Assembly (NCBI GenBank): GCA_026982255.1
Contig: JALSHL010000282.1
Location: 1 to 9,198, forward strand
From: Paracoccaceae bacterium
GTDB lineage: Bacteria > Pseudomonadota > Alphaproteobacteria > Rhodobacterales > Rhodobacteraceae
Length of the DNA: 9,198 nucleotides
Direction of reading: 5' to 3'
Below are positions 1-5,972 of the stretch, in pieces. A program made the translations under genes and the position numbers. The notes beneath the pieces are model-generated. The model ran no database searches. It saw only the letters and a list, made by a program, of their open reading frames with translations, and was not told the origin of the DNA. The number at the start of each line of letters is the position of its first letter. Within the stretch, counting starts at the first letter, position 1.

Positions 1-634
1 CCCACTCGTTGTCGAAAATATTGGCGCCGAGGAAGGGGAAATCCAGTTCGTTTTCCACGATCTCGTTGACACGGTCGATACCGAGGGTGAATTCCCAGTG
101 ACTGACCATCGCGTCGGGTTTCAGGGCGTTCATGACGTTTACCATGTCCTGCCCTCTGGTCATCTCGGCCGTGTAGGACCCTTGCCATGTATCGCCACCG
201 TCCAGCAGCAGGGCATCGGGGCGGTCGGCACGAATGGCCTTCAGCACCGTGGCAACGCGGTCCAGCCCGCCCATACGGCCATAGGTTTTCGCCAGCGCGG
301 CGAAATCGGTATAGGTCAGGGCATAGGCCTCCGGCGAACCGGGGGTCAGGTTGAACATTTTCAGGAAATCCTGACCGGTCACATGCGGCGGCAGGCCGTT
401 GACATCCCCGACGCCGATGTTGATCTCCGGCTCGCGGAAGTAGACAGGTTTCAGCTGCGCATGGATGTCGGTGATATGGATCAGCGTCACGTTTCCGGTG
501 GTGTCGAAATTCAGCAGGTCGTCCTGCGTCAGGGTCTGCTGCGCCGCCAGACGGGACCAGTTGCCAACGCCCGAGGCACCGACAATTGCAGAAGCGGCCA
601 CGGAAGCCTGAAGGAAGTCGCGACGGGAAATCAT
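1..634 (-). CDS. soxB: SoxB, thiosulfohydrolase of the Sox complex (N-terminal 211 residues, cut by window edge)
   Basis: SoxB is a periplasmic di-manganese enzyme that hydrolyses the sulfone group from SoxYZ-bound S-thiosulfonate and releases sulfate. My translation from the ATG at 634 runs open to the window edge. It begins with a twin-arginine signal (SRRDFLQ, residues 3-9) and a small-residue hydrophobic stretch to about residue 24. The metallophosphatase/5'-nucleotidase-type motifs follow: DIHAQ at 56-60, LDGGDTWQGS at 144-153 and SHWEFT at 178-183. The last replaces the GNHEF of ordinary 5'-nucleotidases and is characteristic of SoxB. GGAGAG lies just upstream of the ATG. SoxB proteins are usually about 560 residues, so more than half, including the rest of the active site, lies outside the window. 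The gene is last of the soxVXYZAB series seen here. The family call is firm. Confidence 0.96.
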   Translation of the reverse strand, partial: MISRRDFLQASVAASAIVGASGVGNWSRLAAQQTLTQDDLLNFDTTGNVTLIHITDIHAQLKPVYFREPEINIGVGDVNGLPPHVTGQDFLKMFNLTPGSPEAYALTYTDFAALAKTYGRMGGLDRVATVLKAIRADRPDALLLDGGDTWQGSYTAEMTRGQDMVNVMNALKPDAMVSHWEFTLGIDRVNEIVENELDFPFLGANIFDNEW

Positions 635-728
635 ATTTCTCTCCGGTTATTGGATGGTAAAAGAGCGGGGGCAGGAACACCGTTTTCCGGTGCGCCGACG
701 CCGGCTCCTCGAACGGGGAAGGGGGGAT

Positions 729-756
729 CCGGCCCCGATGCGCACACCGGGGCCGG
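729..756 (-). other. Strong hairpin in the soxA-soxB intergenic region
   Basis: A perfect 9-base inverted repeat (CCGGCCCCG / CGGGGCCGG) with a 10-base loop lies directly after the soxA stop codon, within the 129-base gap before soxB. No T-run follows the stem on the minus strand: the T-run (757-761) lies before it. It therefore does not look like a Rho-independent terminator. A smaller stem (CACCG/CGGTG, 678-692) lies further downstream. The likeliest role is mRNA processing or stabilisation that sets soxA and soxB levels separately. That role is inferred; only the stem is seen. Confidence 0.55.
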
Positions 757-763
757 AAAAAGG

Positions 764-1627
764 CTAGTTGCGAACCGACGGACTTTCGACAGTCAGCCCG
801 TTCCCGCGCGAGGCAACATACAGCTGCAGCGCATGGAATTCCTCGGAACCCTCTTTATAAGGCGTTGCACGAACGTTTTTCATGCAGCCCTTGAAGCGGC
901 CCTGAATGGAATTCAGCTTGGCGTTTTTCAGACGATACGTCGGGAACCCGTTGACCTGACCCTGCGAGAGGCGGTCTGCACGGATCATAGTGCCGTAGTT
1001 GTCCTCGTGACAGTTTGCACAGGACAGGTCAAGCTGGCCAACACGGGTATAGTAGATTTCCTTACCCTGTTCCCAGAGGTCCGCAACGGGACCGTCTGTG
1101 GCAACATTGATCGTCATGCCACGCGACTGAAGACTGATCAGCGCGTTCATTGCGGTCATGTCCGCGCCGCTCCATTTCCAGGCCTCGGCACCCATACGCT
1201 CGGTCCGGCACTCGTTGATGTAGTCTTCCATCGTATAGAGTGCCTGCTTTTCCTCGTTCCATTTCGGAAGCGTGGCGCGCAGGCCGGCGAACTCTTCCGG
1301 ACCGCCGGTATGACAGGCAGCACAGGATTTTCCGGCAGTGCCTTCAACCTTGTCCCAAGCGTCAATGGCCTTGTCGACAAAGATCATCCCGGGATTGTCG
1401 AAATCGTCCATTTGCAGGGCCTGGGTTTCCGTGGAACGGAATACCCAACCGGAGATCACCTCGTCGAGGTTCTCCAGATAGGCCGGTGCCGGAGCATGGG
1501 TGGTGATTGCGATTTCGTCGTTGATGACCAGTTCCGGCATGTCCTGGGCCGAAGCCGCAGTCGCGCCAAGTCCAAGAGTTGCCACCGAAGCAATCGCCGC
1601 CACTCGTTGCAGGTTTGAGATTATCAT
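764..1627 (-). CDS. soxA: SoxA, dihaem c-type cytochrome subunit of SoxXA
   Basis: With SoxX, SoxA catalyses the oxidative joining of thiosulfate to the cysteine of SoxY in the periplasm. The 287-residue product starts with a Sec signal peptide, with a probable cut after ASA at residue 27. It contains two haem-binding motifs, CAACH at 102-106 and CANCH at 203-207, so it is the two-haem form known from Paracoccus and Rhodovulum. Cys140 fits the thiolate ligand of the first haem. Cys248, in FKGCMK, fits the active-site cysteine that ligates the second haem and is found as a persulfide in known structures. A clear GGGAGG lies 9 bases before the ATG. The gene starts 33 bases after soxZ and is followed by a 129-base gap with a hairpin before soxB. 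Length and motifs are normal for the family. Confidence 0.97.
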   Translation of the reverse strand: MIISNLQRVAAIASVATLGLGATAASAQDMPELVINDEIAITTHAPAPAYLENLDEVISGWVFRSTETQALQMDDFDNPGMIFVDKAIDAWDKVEGTAGKSCAACHTGGPEEFAGLRATLPKWNEEKQALYTMEDYINECRTERMGAEAWKWSGADMTAMNALISLQSRGMTINVATDGPVADLWEQGKEIYYTRVGQLDLSCANCHEDNYGTMIRADRLSQGQVNGFPTYRLKNAKLNSIQGRFKGCMKNVRATPYKEGSEEFHALQLYVASRGNGLTVESPSVRN

Positions 1628-1660
1628 TTTGTTATTCCTCCCTCTGTTTCCTGCAGCCGA

Positions 1661-1990
1661 TCAGCCGATTGCGATGGATTTCTGGTCCGTGTAGACCGAC
1701 CCGTCGTCATCGAGCCATTCGAAGGTGAAGTCGCCGGCTTCGGGCACTTTCGCTTCGAACTGGAAATACGGGTTGGTGGAAATGGCACCGTGCAGGTTGG
1801 CGGACATAACCAGCTCGCCGTTGAACTTGCAGGTAAACGTATGGATGATCGAGCGCGGAATGACGTTGCCGTCCTTGTCCTTGCGCTGGCCGGATTCCAT
1901 CTTGTGACTGATCAGGGTCTTGATCGTGATCACGTCGCCGGCTGCTGCCTTGCGCGGAACTTTAACGCGGGGTTTTACACCTTCTGCCAT
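1661..1990 (-). CDS. soxZ: SoxZ, partner subunit of the SoxYZ sulfur carrier
   Basis: SoxZ pairs with SoxY to form the periplasmic carrier on which thiosulfate sulfur is processed. The 109-residue product is the usual SoxZ size and is a single small beta-sandwich domain (about residues 5-108). Family-typical stretches include KTLISHKMESG (24-34), FNGE (56-59) and the C-terminal YTDQKSI segment (100-106). It has no signal peptide, as expected for a protein exported bound to the Tat substrate SoxY. Its only cysteine is Cys54. AAGGAG lies about 9 bases upstream of the ATG. It is 24 bases after soxY and 33 bases before soxA, consistent with one transcript. Confidence 0.97.
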   Translation of the reverse strand: MAEGVKPRVKVPRKAAAGDVITIKTLISHKMESGQRKDKDGNVIPRSIIHTFTCKFNGELVMSANLHGAISTNPYFQFEAKVPEAGDFTFEWLDDDGSVYTDQKSIAIG

Positions 1991-2014
1991 GTCTTAATTC
2001 TCCTTGATAACTGG

Positions 2015-2434
2015 TTAGCCGCCGCAGCCGCCGATTGTAACTTTGACCGAAGCCTTCGTCATCGCGAAGGAACCGTCGCTCATCTTTGCAACAGCGTAGA
2101 CATCCTGCGTTCCGGCCAGGCGGATACGGGTGGATGCTTCCTGCGAGCCGGCAAGCGGACCGAAGTTGAAACCCACGACCTCGGGGTTCGGGTTGCCGCT
2201 GGCCAGGATGATGATCGACTCGGCGCCCGGGGCCGAAACCGAAATCGGAACCGTATTGCCGTTCTCGGCGATTTCGGGTGCCGTCAGCGTTACACCGCTG
2301 TCCGCCACATCCGCACCGCCGGTGAAGGCGGCGATGGCATCTTCGGTGGCCGAGGCAAAGGCCCGAAGCGGCAGCATGGCCGCGACTGCGGCTCCTGTGC
2401 CAACGATCAGGGCATCACGTCTCGTAAAATCCAT
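2015..2434 (-). CDS. soxY: SoxY, cysteine-arm subunit of the SoxYZ sulfur carrier
   Basis: SoxY carries the sulfur intermediates of thiosulfate oxidation on a C-terminal cysteine and presents them in turn to SoxXA, SoxB and SoxCD. The 139-residue product ends in the defining swinging arm GGCGG (135-139). Cys137 is the sole cysteine. The N-terminus is a twin-arginine signal (TRRDALI, 4-10) with a hydrophobic stretch and probable cleavage after AFAS/A near residue 28-29, so the folded SoxYZ pair should be exported by Tat. The body (about 35-133) is the SoxY beta-sandwich domain. AGGAGA lies 8 bases before the ATG. It follows soxX by 55 bases and precedes soxZ by 24. Length and motifs are entirely normal. 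Confidence 0.97.
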   Translation of the reverse strand: MDFTRRDALIVGTGAAVAAMLPLRAFASATEDAIAAFTGGADVADSGVTLTAPEIAENGNTVPISVSAPGAESIIILASGNPNPEVVGFNFGPLAGSQEASTRIRLAGTQDVYAVAKMSDGSFAMTKASVKVTIGGCGG

Positions 2435-2489
2435 GTTCTATTTCTCCTAAGTGTCTGTTCAGGTGTTGCACGGTCTTGTGACCGGCAGG

Positions 2490-2951
2490 TTATTCTTCTT
2501 TCAGCGTCATCAGATAGGCGAGCACATCCTCGACCTGCTGTGCGGTCAGAACGGTTTTGCCCTGGAATTTCTCCAAAACGCGGTTCAGGCCGTCGGTGCG
2601 ATAGAAGGCCGGCATGATTGTGCCTTCGAAGGTGTTCTTCGAGTTCACGAGAATGCCGCGCAACTGGGCCTCTTCCCAGCGGTCCGCCACACCGTCAAGC
2701 GGGGGGCCTACCTCGCCGTGGAACAACTGCTCGTTCAGATCGGCGTTTACATGGCAGGCAAGGCAGTTGCCAAGCTTGCGATTGGCAAAAATCTCGCGAC
2801 CGGCAGCCGGATCGCCCGCGACACCGGTAAGCGATTGTGCCACAGCGCCCCCGTCCTCGAAAACGACGTCGCCCGGTGCGACCACCTCTGCGGCGGCCAT
2901 TGTCGCGAACGCGACTGTAGCCCCGATTAAAAGAAACGCTTTGCGCTTCAT
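2490..2951 (-). CDS. soxX: SoxX, monohaem c-type cytochrome subunit of SoxXA
   Basis: SoxX accepts electrons from SoxA as thiosulfate is joined to SoxY, and passes them to small soluble cytochromes. The 153-residue product has a Sec signal peptide (basic MKRK, hydrophobic 6-20, probable cut around residue 21). It has one haem-binding motif, CLACH at 63-67. Met113 in TIMPAFY is the expected sixth haem ligand. GPPLDGVADRW (82-92) is a typical class I cytochrome c stretch. GGGAGG lies about 7 bases before the ATG. It is the first gene of the soxXYZAB run. Upstream lie 201 non-coding bases rather than soxW, containing a perfect FNR-type box about 40 bases before the start codon and a likely promoter. 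Confidence 0.96.
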   Translation of the reverse strand: MKRKAFLLIGATVAFATMAAAEVVAPGDVVFEDGGAVAQSLTGVAGDPAAGREIFANRKLGNCLACHVNADLNEQLFHGEVGPPLDGVADRWEEAQLRGILVNSKNTFEGTIMPAFYRTDGLNRVLEKFQGKTVLTAQQVEDVLAYLMTLKEE

Positions 2952-2984
2952 GCACTATCCTCCCTAGATTTGGCCGTATGGCTC

Positions 2985-2998
2985 TTGATTTGGATCAA
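2985..2998. promoter_or_regulatory. Perfect FNR/FnrL-type binding site in the soxX leader
   Basis: TTGATTTGGATCAA matches the TTGAT-N4-ATCAA consensus of FNR/FnrL-type oxygen-responsive regulators at all ten defined positions. Its centre is about 40 bases upstream of the soxX ATG. A class II activator geometry (centre at -41.5) would put the transcription start on the start codon itself, which does not fit the clear ribosome site there. Repression or roadblocking of soxXYZAB under low oxygen is therefore more likely than activation. The match is seen; regulator and direction of effect are inferred. Confidence 0.6.
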
Positions 2999-3043
2999 AC
3001 AAGCGTAACTCACACAGACGTGAAGGCGCAACAATAAATTCAC

Positions 3044-3086
3044 ATATCGGAATGATTGATATTTTAGAAAAACCTAATATATCAAT
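3044..3086 (-). promoter_or_regulatory. Candidate soxX promoter with overlapping operator-like inverted repeats
   Basis: On the minus strand TTGATA (3085-3080) could be a -35 and TATCAA (3061-3056) a -10, separated by 18 bases. The two elements lie within a perfect inverted repeat, ATTGATAT (3055-3062) / ATATCAAT (3079-3086). A second inverted repeat, ATATC-N9-GATAT (3044-3062), covers the -10 side. It contains CGGAAT, which also occurs in the palindrome between soxV and soxS. In Paracoccus-type sox clusters SoxR is known to bind both the soxS-soxV and the soxW-soxX intergenic regions, so SoxR is the natural candidate. The region is AT-rich against GC-rich surroundings. Confidence 0.42.
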
Positions 3087-3152
3087 GGATTATTGCGGCG
3101 CAGCATGTCGCTTGGACCTGAAACAAAAGCGTTTTTGCGGATTTCCGCGGAA

Positions 3153-3896
3153 TTAGCCGAAGACAAAAACGTTCGGAAATTTCTGGAACAGCCAGGTGGC
3201 CATGGCCCCGATACGGCCCGTTACGATCAGGATCGCGAACAGAATCAGAAAAGCGCCCATCAGTTTCTCGACAAAACCCATATATTTCCGGTTCCGTTGC
3301 ACCCAGCGCAGGAAGGGGCCGGAAAACACCGCGGCCAGAATAAAGGGCACTGTCATGAAAACCCCGTAGACCAGCAGCAGCCCGCCGCCCTGCAGCAGGC
3401 TTTCCTGCTGCGAGGCGATGAACAGGATTGCCGCCAGTGCCGGCCCGACGCAGGGGGTCCAGCCGAAACCGAAGGCCAGACCGATCAGATAGGAACCGAT
3501 ATAGCTCGCCGGCTTGACCGAACTCGAATCCACCCGTGCCTCGCGATAGAGCAGCGGAATTTTCACCCAGCCCAGAAAGTGCAGACCGAACACCACCAGA
3601 ATCGCGGCGGCCACCCAGGATATCTGCTGGTCATAGGCGCGCATCGCCTGTCCGAGCGCCGTGGCCGCCAGTCCGAGGATGGTAAACACCGTCACCACCC
3701 CGGCCGAGAACAGCACCGACGACAGCACCAGCCGCCGTCTGGCCCCGGGCGATATTTGCGCCTTCTCGTCCAGTTCCTGTATCGACAGGCCGGCCATATA
3801 GCACAGGTAAAAGGGCACAATCGGCAGAATGCAGGGCGAGAAAAACGACAGCAGACCGGCAAAGGCCGCGCTCATATAGCTGATATCCAGTCCCAT
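3153..3896 (-). CDS. soxV: SoxV, CcdA/DsbD-type membrane thiol-disulfide electron carrier
   Basis: SoxV carries reducing equivalents from cytoplasmic thioredoxin across the inner membrane to periplasmic thioredoxins that keep the Sox proteins active. From the ATG at 3896 the product is 247 residues with about six membrane segments (roughly 8-36, 57-82, 92-112, 132-162, 170-193 and 211-232). The two catalytic cysteines sit in the expected places: Cys22 in FSPCILP and Cys149 in WTPCVGP. The frame stays open upstream, but the hydrophobic CcdA domain begins at this ATG and earlier starts would overlap the divergent soxS promoter region. The preceding AAGGGCGG is a passable ribosome site. CcdA of cytochrome c maturation is close, but the sox neighbours favour SoxV. 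No soxW follows; the next gene is soxX after 201 bases. Confidence 0.92.
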   Translation of the reverse strand: MGLDISYMSAAFAGLLSFFSPCILPIVPFYLCYMAGLSIQELDEKAQISPGARRRLVLSSVLFSAGVVTVFTILGLAATALGQAMRAYDQQISWVAAAILVVFGLHFLGWVKIPLLYREARVDSSSVKPASYIGSYLIGLAFGFGWTPCVGPALAAILFIASQQESLLQGGGLLLVYGVFMTVPFILAAVFSGPFLRWVQRNRKYMGFVEKLMGAFLILFAILIVTGRIGAMATWLFQKFPNVFVFG

Positions 3897-3925
3897 AAAG
3901 TTTACCGCCCTTTGTGCTAATAAAA

Positions 3926-3954
3926 TTGATCCGGAATACATATTCCTATATCTT
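3926..3954 (+). promoter_or_regulatory. Candidate soxSRT promoter
   Basis: TTGATC (3926-3931) and TATCTT (3949-3954) are separated by 17 bases and each match the sigma-70 consensus at four of six positions. This would start transcription near 3960, leaving a leader of about 25 bases with AAGGG before the soxS ATG. The perfect palindrome at 3933-3946 lies wholly within the spacer. This is a consensus-based prediction in a 90-base divergent region. Confidence 0.45.
3933..3946. promoter_or_regulatory. Perfect palindrome, probable SoxR operator
   Basis: GGAATACATATTCC is a perfect 6-base inverted repeat with a 2-base centre in the soxV-soxS divergent intergenic region. It fills the spacer of the predicted soxS promoter and would also lie near the -35 region of any soxV promoter, so one bound dimer could control both directions. 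SoxR proteins of Paracoccus-type clusters are known to bind this intergenic region. The exact site assignment here is inference. Confidence 0.55.
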
Positions 3955-3986
3955 GATGCGATACCGCGCAACAAAAAGGGTCCGAC

Positions 3987-4364
3987 ATGGGGTTTCTGAA
4001 AACACTGACTGTTCTGCTGGCACTGCTGTTCGCCGGCGCCGCTTCTGCCGAGGTGCGTCTGATGATGGTGGAAACCGAAAGCTGCCCCTGGTGTGCCAAA
4101 TGGCACGAGGAGATCGGACCGATCTATCCGAAAACCGAGGAGGGCAGGATCGCCCCGCTGCTGCCGCAGGAGATTTACGACCCGTTCCCCGAGGATATCA
4201 CCCTCAAGAGCAAGCCGCAGTTCACCCCCACTTTCATATTGCTTCTGGACGGAGTCGAGGTTGCTCGTATAGAAGGGTATCCGGGAGAGGACTTTTTCTG
4301 GGGCATGCTGGCACGTCTGATTTCACAGCTGCCGGAGGAGGCGCGCCAGATATCCGGTTCCTGA
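3987..4364 (+). CDS. soxS: SoxS, periplasmic thioredoxin-like protein
   Basis: SoxS is the periplasmic thiol-disulfide protein that in Paracoccus reactivates the SoxY cysteine. The 125-residue product has a Sec signal peptide (hydrophobic 4-19, cut near ASA, residue 21) and a short thioredoxin-like domain with the CPWC active site (Cys33, Cys36). It has a likely cis-proline at Pro81 in FTPTF. It is short for a thioredoxin domain, as is usual for SoxS, and lacks the WCGPC of SoxW-type thioredoxins. AAGGG lies 7 bases before the ATG. It diverges from soxV and is followed 32 bases later by soxR. With no soxW here, SoxS is the only periplasmic thioredoxin visible as a partner for SoxV. Confidence 0.9.
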   Translation: MGFLKTLTVLLALLFAGAASAEVRLMMVETESCPWCAKWHEEIGPIYPKTEEGRIAPLLPQEIYDPFPEDITLKSKPQFTPTFILLLDGVEVARIEGYPGEDFFWGMLARLISQLPEEARQISGS

Positions 4365-4396
4365 TCGATATGGGAAGAATTGTTTAGGGAAGCCTG

Positions 4397-4777
4397 ATGT
4401 CACTACCGACAATTTCACCGGACATGACCGACGAGGCCATCGAAGAAGTTATCAGTAGCGCCAAATCCGCGACCGACTTCATGAAGGCCCTTGCCCACGA
4501 GGGGCGGCTGATGATCCTCTGTCATCTGGTCTCGGGCGAAAAGTCGGTAACCGAACTCGAAAATCTCTTGTCCTCGCGCCAGGCGGCAGTATCCCAGCAA
4601 CTGGCGCGCTTGCGTCTGGAGGGGCTGGTGAATTCGCGTCGGGAGGGGAAAACCATCTACTATTCCCTCGGTGACCGGAAAGCGGCCCAGATGATCGAAC
4701 TGGTTTATGACATGTTCTGCAGTTTCGATCCCGAAGACCCCGAAAACAAGGATAAAACCGACACGGAGTCCGCCTGA
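4397..4777 (+). CDS. soxR: SoxR, ArsR-family sulfur-responsive repressor
   Basis: SoxR represses sox genes until sulfur substrate is present. The 126-residue product is a typical winged-helix ArsR protein. It has a dimerisation helix near 10-30, FMKALAHEGRLMIL at 28-41, a recognition helix around 61-73 (RQAAVSQQLARLR) and a beta wing near 80-90 (SRREGKTIYYS). It lacks the metal-binding ELCVCDL motif of ArsR/SmtB sensors. Its only cysteines are Cys42 and Cys108, the spacing of the redox pair of BigR/SqrR sulfide-persulfide sensors, so it probably senses persulfide by forming a disulfide or polysulfide bridge. The acidic tail (110-126) is low in complexity. AGGGA lies 6 bases before the ATG. 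Its last base is the first base of soxT, so the two are translationally coupled. This is not the iron-sulfur SoxR of enteric bacteria. Confidence 0.92.
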   Translation: MSLPTISPDMTDEAIEEVISSAKSATDFMKALAHEGRLMILCHLVSGEKSVTELENLLSSRQAAVSQQLARLRLEGLVNSRREGKTIYYSLGDRKAAQMIELVYDMFCSFDPEDPENKDKTDTESA

Positions 4778-5832
4778 TGGATTTCCTCGCCGACAACCAG
4801 CTTGCAGCCCTTGTCGGTCTTGGCGGCGGCGTTGCTCTGGGCCTTGCCTCGGCGGTCGGACGTTTCTGTACCCTCGGCGCGATCGAGGATGCGCTCTACG
4901 GGCAGGACAAGAAACGCCTGCGCATGTGGGGGGTGGCGATTGCCGTTGCCATCACCGGTGTATTTGTGCTGAACGCGCTGGGGCAGGTCGAATACGCCAC
5001 CTCGCGGTTTTTCATCTTCAAGTTCCGCATCGTCGCCGCTGTTCTCGGCGGGTTGATGTTCGGCTGGGGCATGGCGCTGGCTGGTAACTGCGGCTTCGGT
5101 GCGCTGGCCCGCATGGCAGGGGGCGATTTGCGCAGTTTCGTCGTTGCCACTGTCATGGCGATTTCCGCCTATATGATGATCGGCGGTCCGACGGCGGCCC
5201 TGCGCGAAATCCTGTTCCCGACCGTGGTTGTCGATCCCGACGCCCCCGCACAGGGCATTGCCGACCTGATCGGTGATACTCTCGGTATGGCACCGATCCT
5301 TCCGGCCCTGCTGATCGCGGCGCTGATCGCGCTCTGGGCTTTTTGGGACCGGGGCTTCCGCACCTCGCGCACCCATGTGTTCTGGTCGGTGGTTGTCGGC
5401 CTTGCCATCGTTTCGGGCTGGTGGGGGACGACCTGGATTGCCGAAAACGGCTTTGGCGGTGCCGAGATTGAATCGCACAGCTTTTCCGCTCCGCTCGGGG
5501 AAACGCTGGTCTATGCCATGACATGGACGGGCGCCTCGATGAATTTCGGCACCGGTTCGGTGGCGGGGGTTGTGCTTGGGTCGTTCGTCGGCACGCAGAT
5601 CAAGGGCCGCTTCCGTTGGGAGGCCTGCGATGATGCGCGCGAGCTGGGTCGCTCGGTGCTTGGCGGTTTCCTGATGGGCACCGGCGGGGTTCTCGCTATC
5701 GGCTGTTCGGTCGGGCAGGGGCTGACCGCCTTTTCCGCCCTCAGCTACAGCGCCCCGATCGTCCTCGGTTCGATCTATATCGGCGCCATGCTCGGCCTCA
5801 GATACCTGATTCACGGCTTCCAGAAGGTCTAG
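4777..5832 (+). CDS. soxT: SoxT, YeeE/YedE-family sulfur-compound membrane transporter
   Basis: SoxT belongs to the YeeE/YedE family, which includes the thiosulfate uptake protein TsuA. The 351-residue product is almost entirely membrane-spanning, in two related halves. Family cysteines are visible in GRFCTLG (Cys31), AGNCGFGA (Cys105) and AIGCSVGQG (Cys310), the type of cysteine that passes thiosulfate along the TsuA pore; Cys284 is an extra one. Other typical stretches are GWGMALAG (96-103) and SMNFGTGS (254-261). It starts on the TGATG overlap with soxR, with GGAG 8 bases upstream. The soxS-soxR-soxT order matches that described in Pseudaminobacter salicylatoxidans. It may bring sulfur compounds into the cytoplasm, possibly to supply the signal for SoxR. 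The exact substrate cannot be read from the sequence. Confidence 0.88.
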   Translation: MDFLADNQLAALVGLGGGVALGLASAVGRFCTLGAIEDALYGQDKKRLRMWGVAIAVAITGVFVLNALGQVEYATSRFFIFKFRIVAAVLGGLMFGWGMALAGNCGFGALARMAGGDLRSFVVATVMAISAYMMIGGPTAALREILFPTVVVDPDAPAQGIADLIGDTLGMAPILPALLIAALIALWAFWDRGFRTSRTHVFWSVVVGLAIVSGWWGTTWIAENGFGGAEIESHSFSAPLGETLVYAMTWTGASMNFGTGSVAGVVLGSFVGTQIKGRFRWEACDDARELGRSVLGGFLMGTGGVLAIGCSVGQGLTAFSALSYSAPIVLGSIYIGAMLGLRYLIHGFQKV

Positions 5833-5972
5833 TCGCGATTTCATTATCATATTTGTCAGGTATTTTGCCGCATATCGACATTTTCTTTCGCCGCGGACTT
5901 TGAATCGTTCCGATATGTCGCTAGATGTAGGGTCAAACCCCTTCCTCCCATCAGGACTAAGGAACGACAAAA
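5833..5972 (+). promoter_or_regulatory. soxT-pntA intergenic region with a weak promoter candidate and a split inverted repeat
   Basis: No Rho-independent terminator is visible after soxT. TTGAAT (5900-5905) and TAGATG (5922-5927), 16 bases apart, form a weak promoter candidate for pntAB. CATATCG (5871-5877) and CGATATG (5911-5917) form a perfect 7-base inverted repeat 33 bases apart, flanking the putative -35 region. AAGGA (5959-5963) is the pntA ribosome site. Readthrough from soxSRT cannot be excluded. Confidence 0.3.

Noticed and set aside
98..1618. Long plus-strand open frame (506 codons) opposite soxA and soxB
   Set aside because: It lies antisense to two genes with clear haem, Tat and metallophosphatase motifs. 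The product is rich in Gly/Arg/His with no recognisable domain; it is a shadow of GC-rich codon use.
3137..3148. Terminator after soxV (GCGGA/TCCGC)
   Set aside because: The stem is only five pairs and no T-run follows on the minus strand, so it is too weak to call.
3153..4106. Longer SoxV starting at 4106
   Set aside because: The extra 70 residues are not hydrophobic or family-like, and would run antisense through soxS and its promoter. The ATG at 3896 begins the CcdA domain.
4705..5970. Minus-strand open frame (421 codons) opposite soxT
   Set aside because: Antisense shadow with a low-complexity Arg/Glu/His product. The plus-strand SoxT has clear membrane segments and family motifs.
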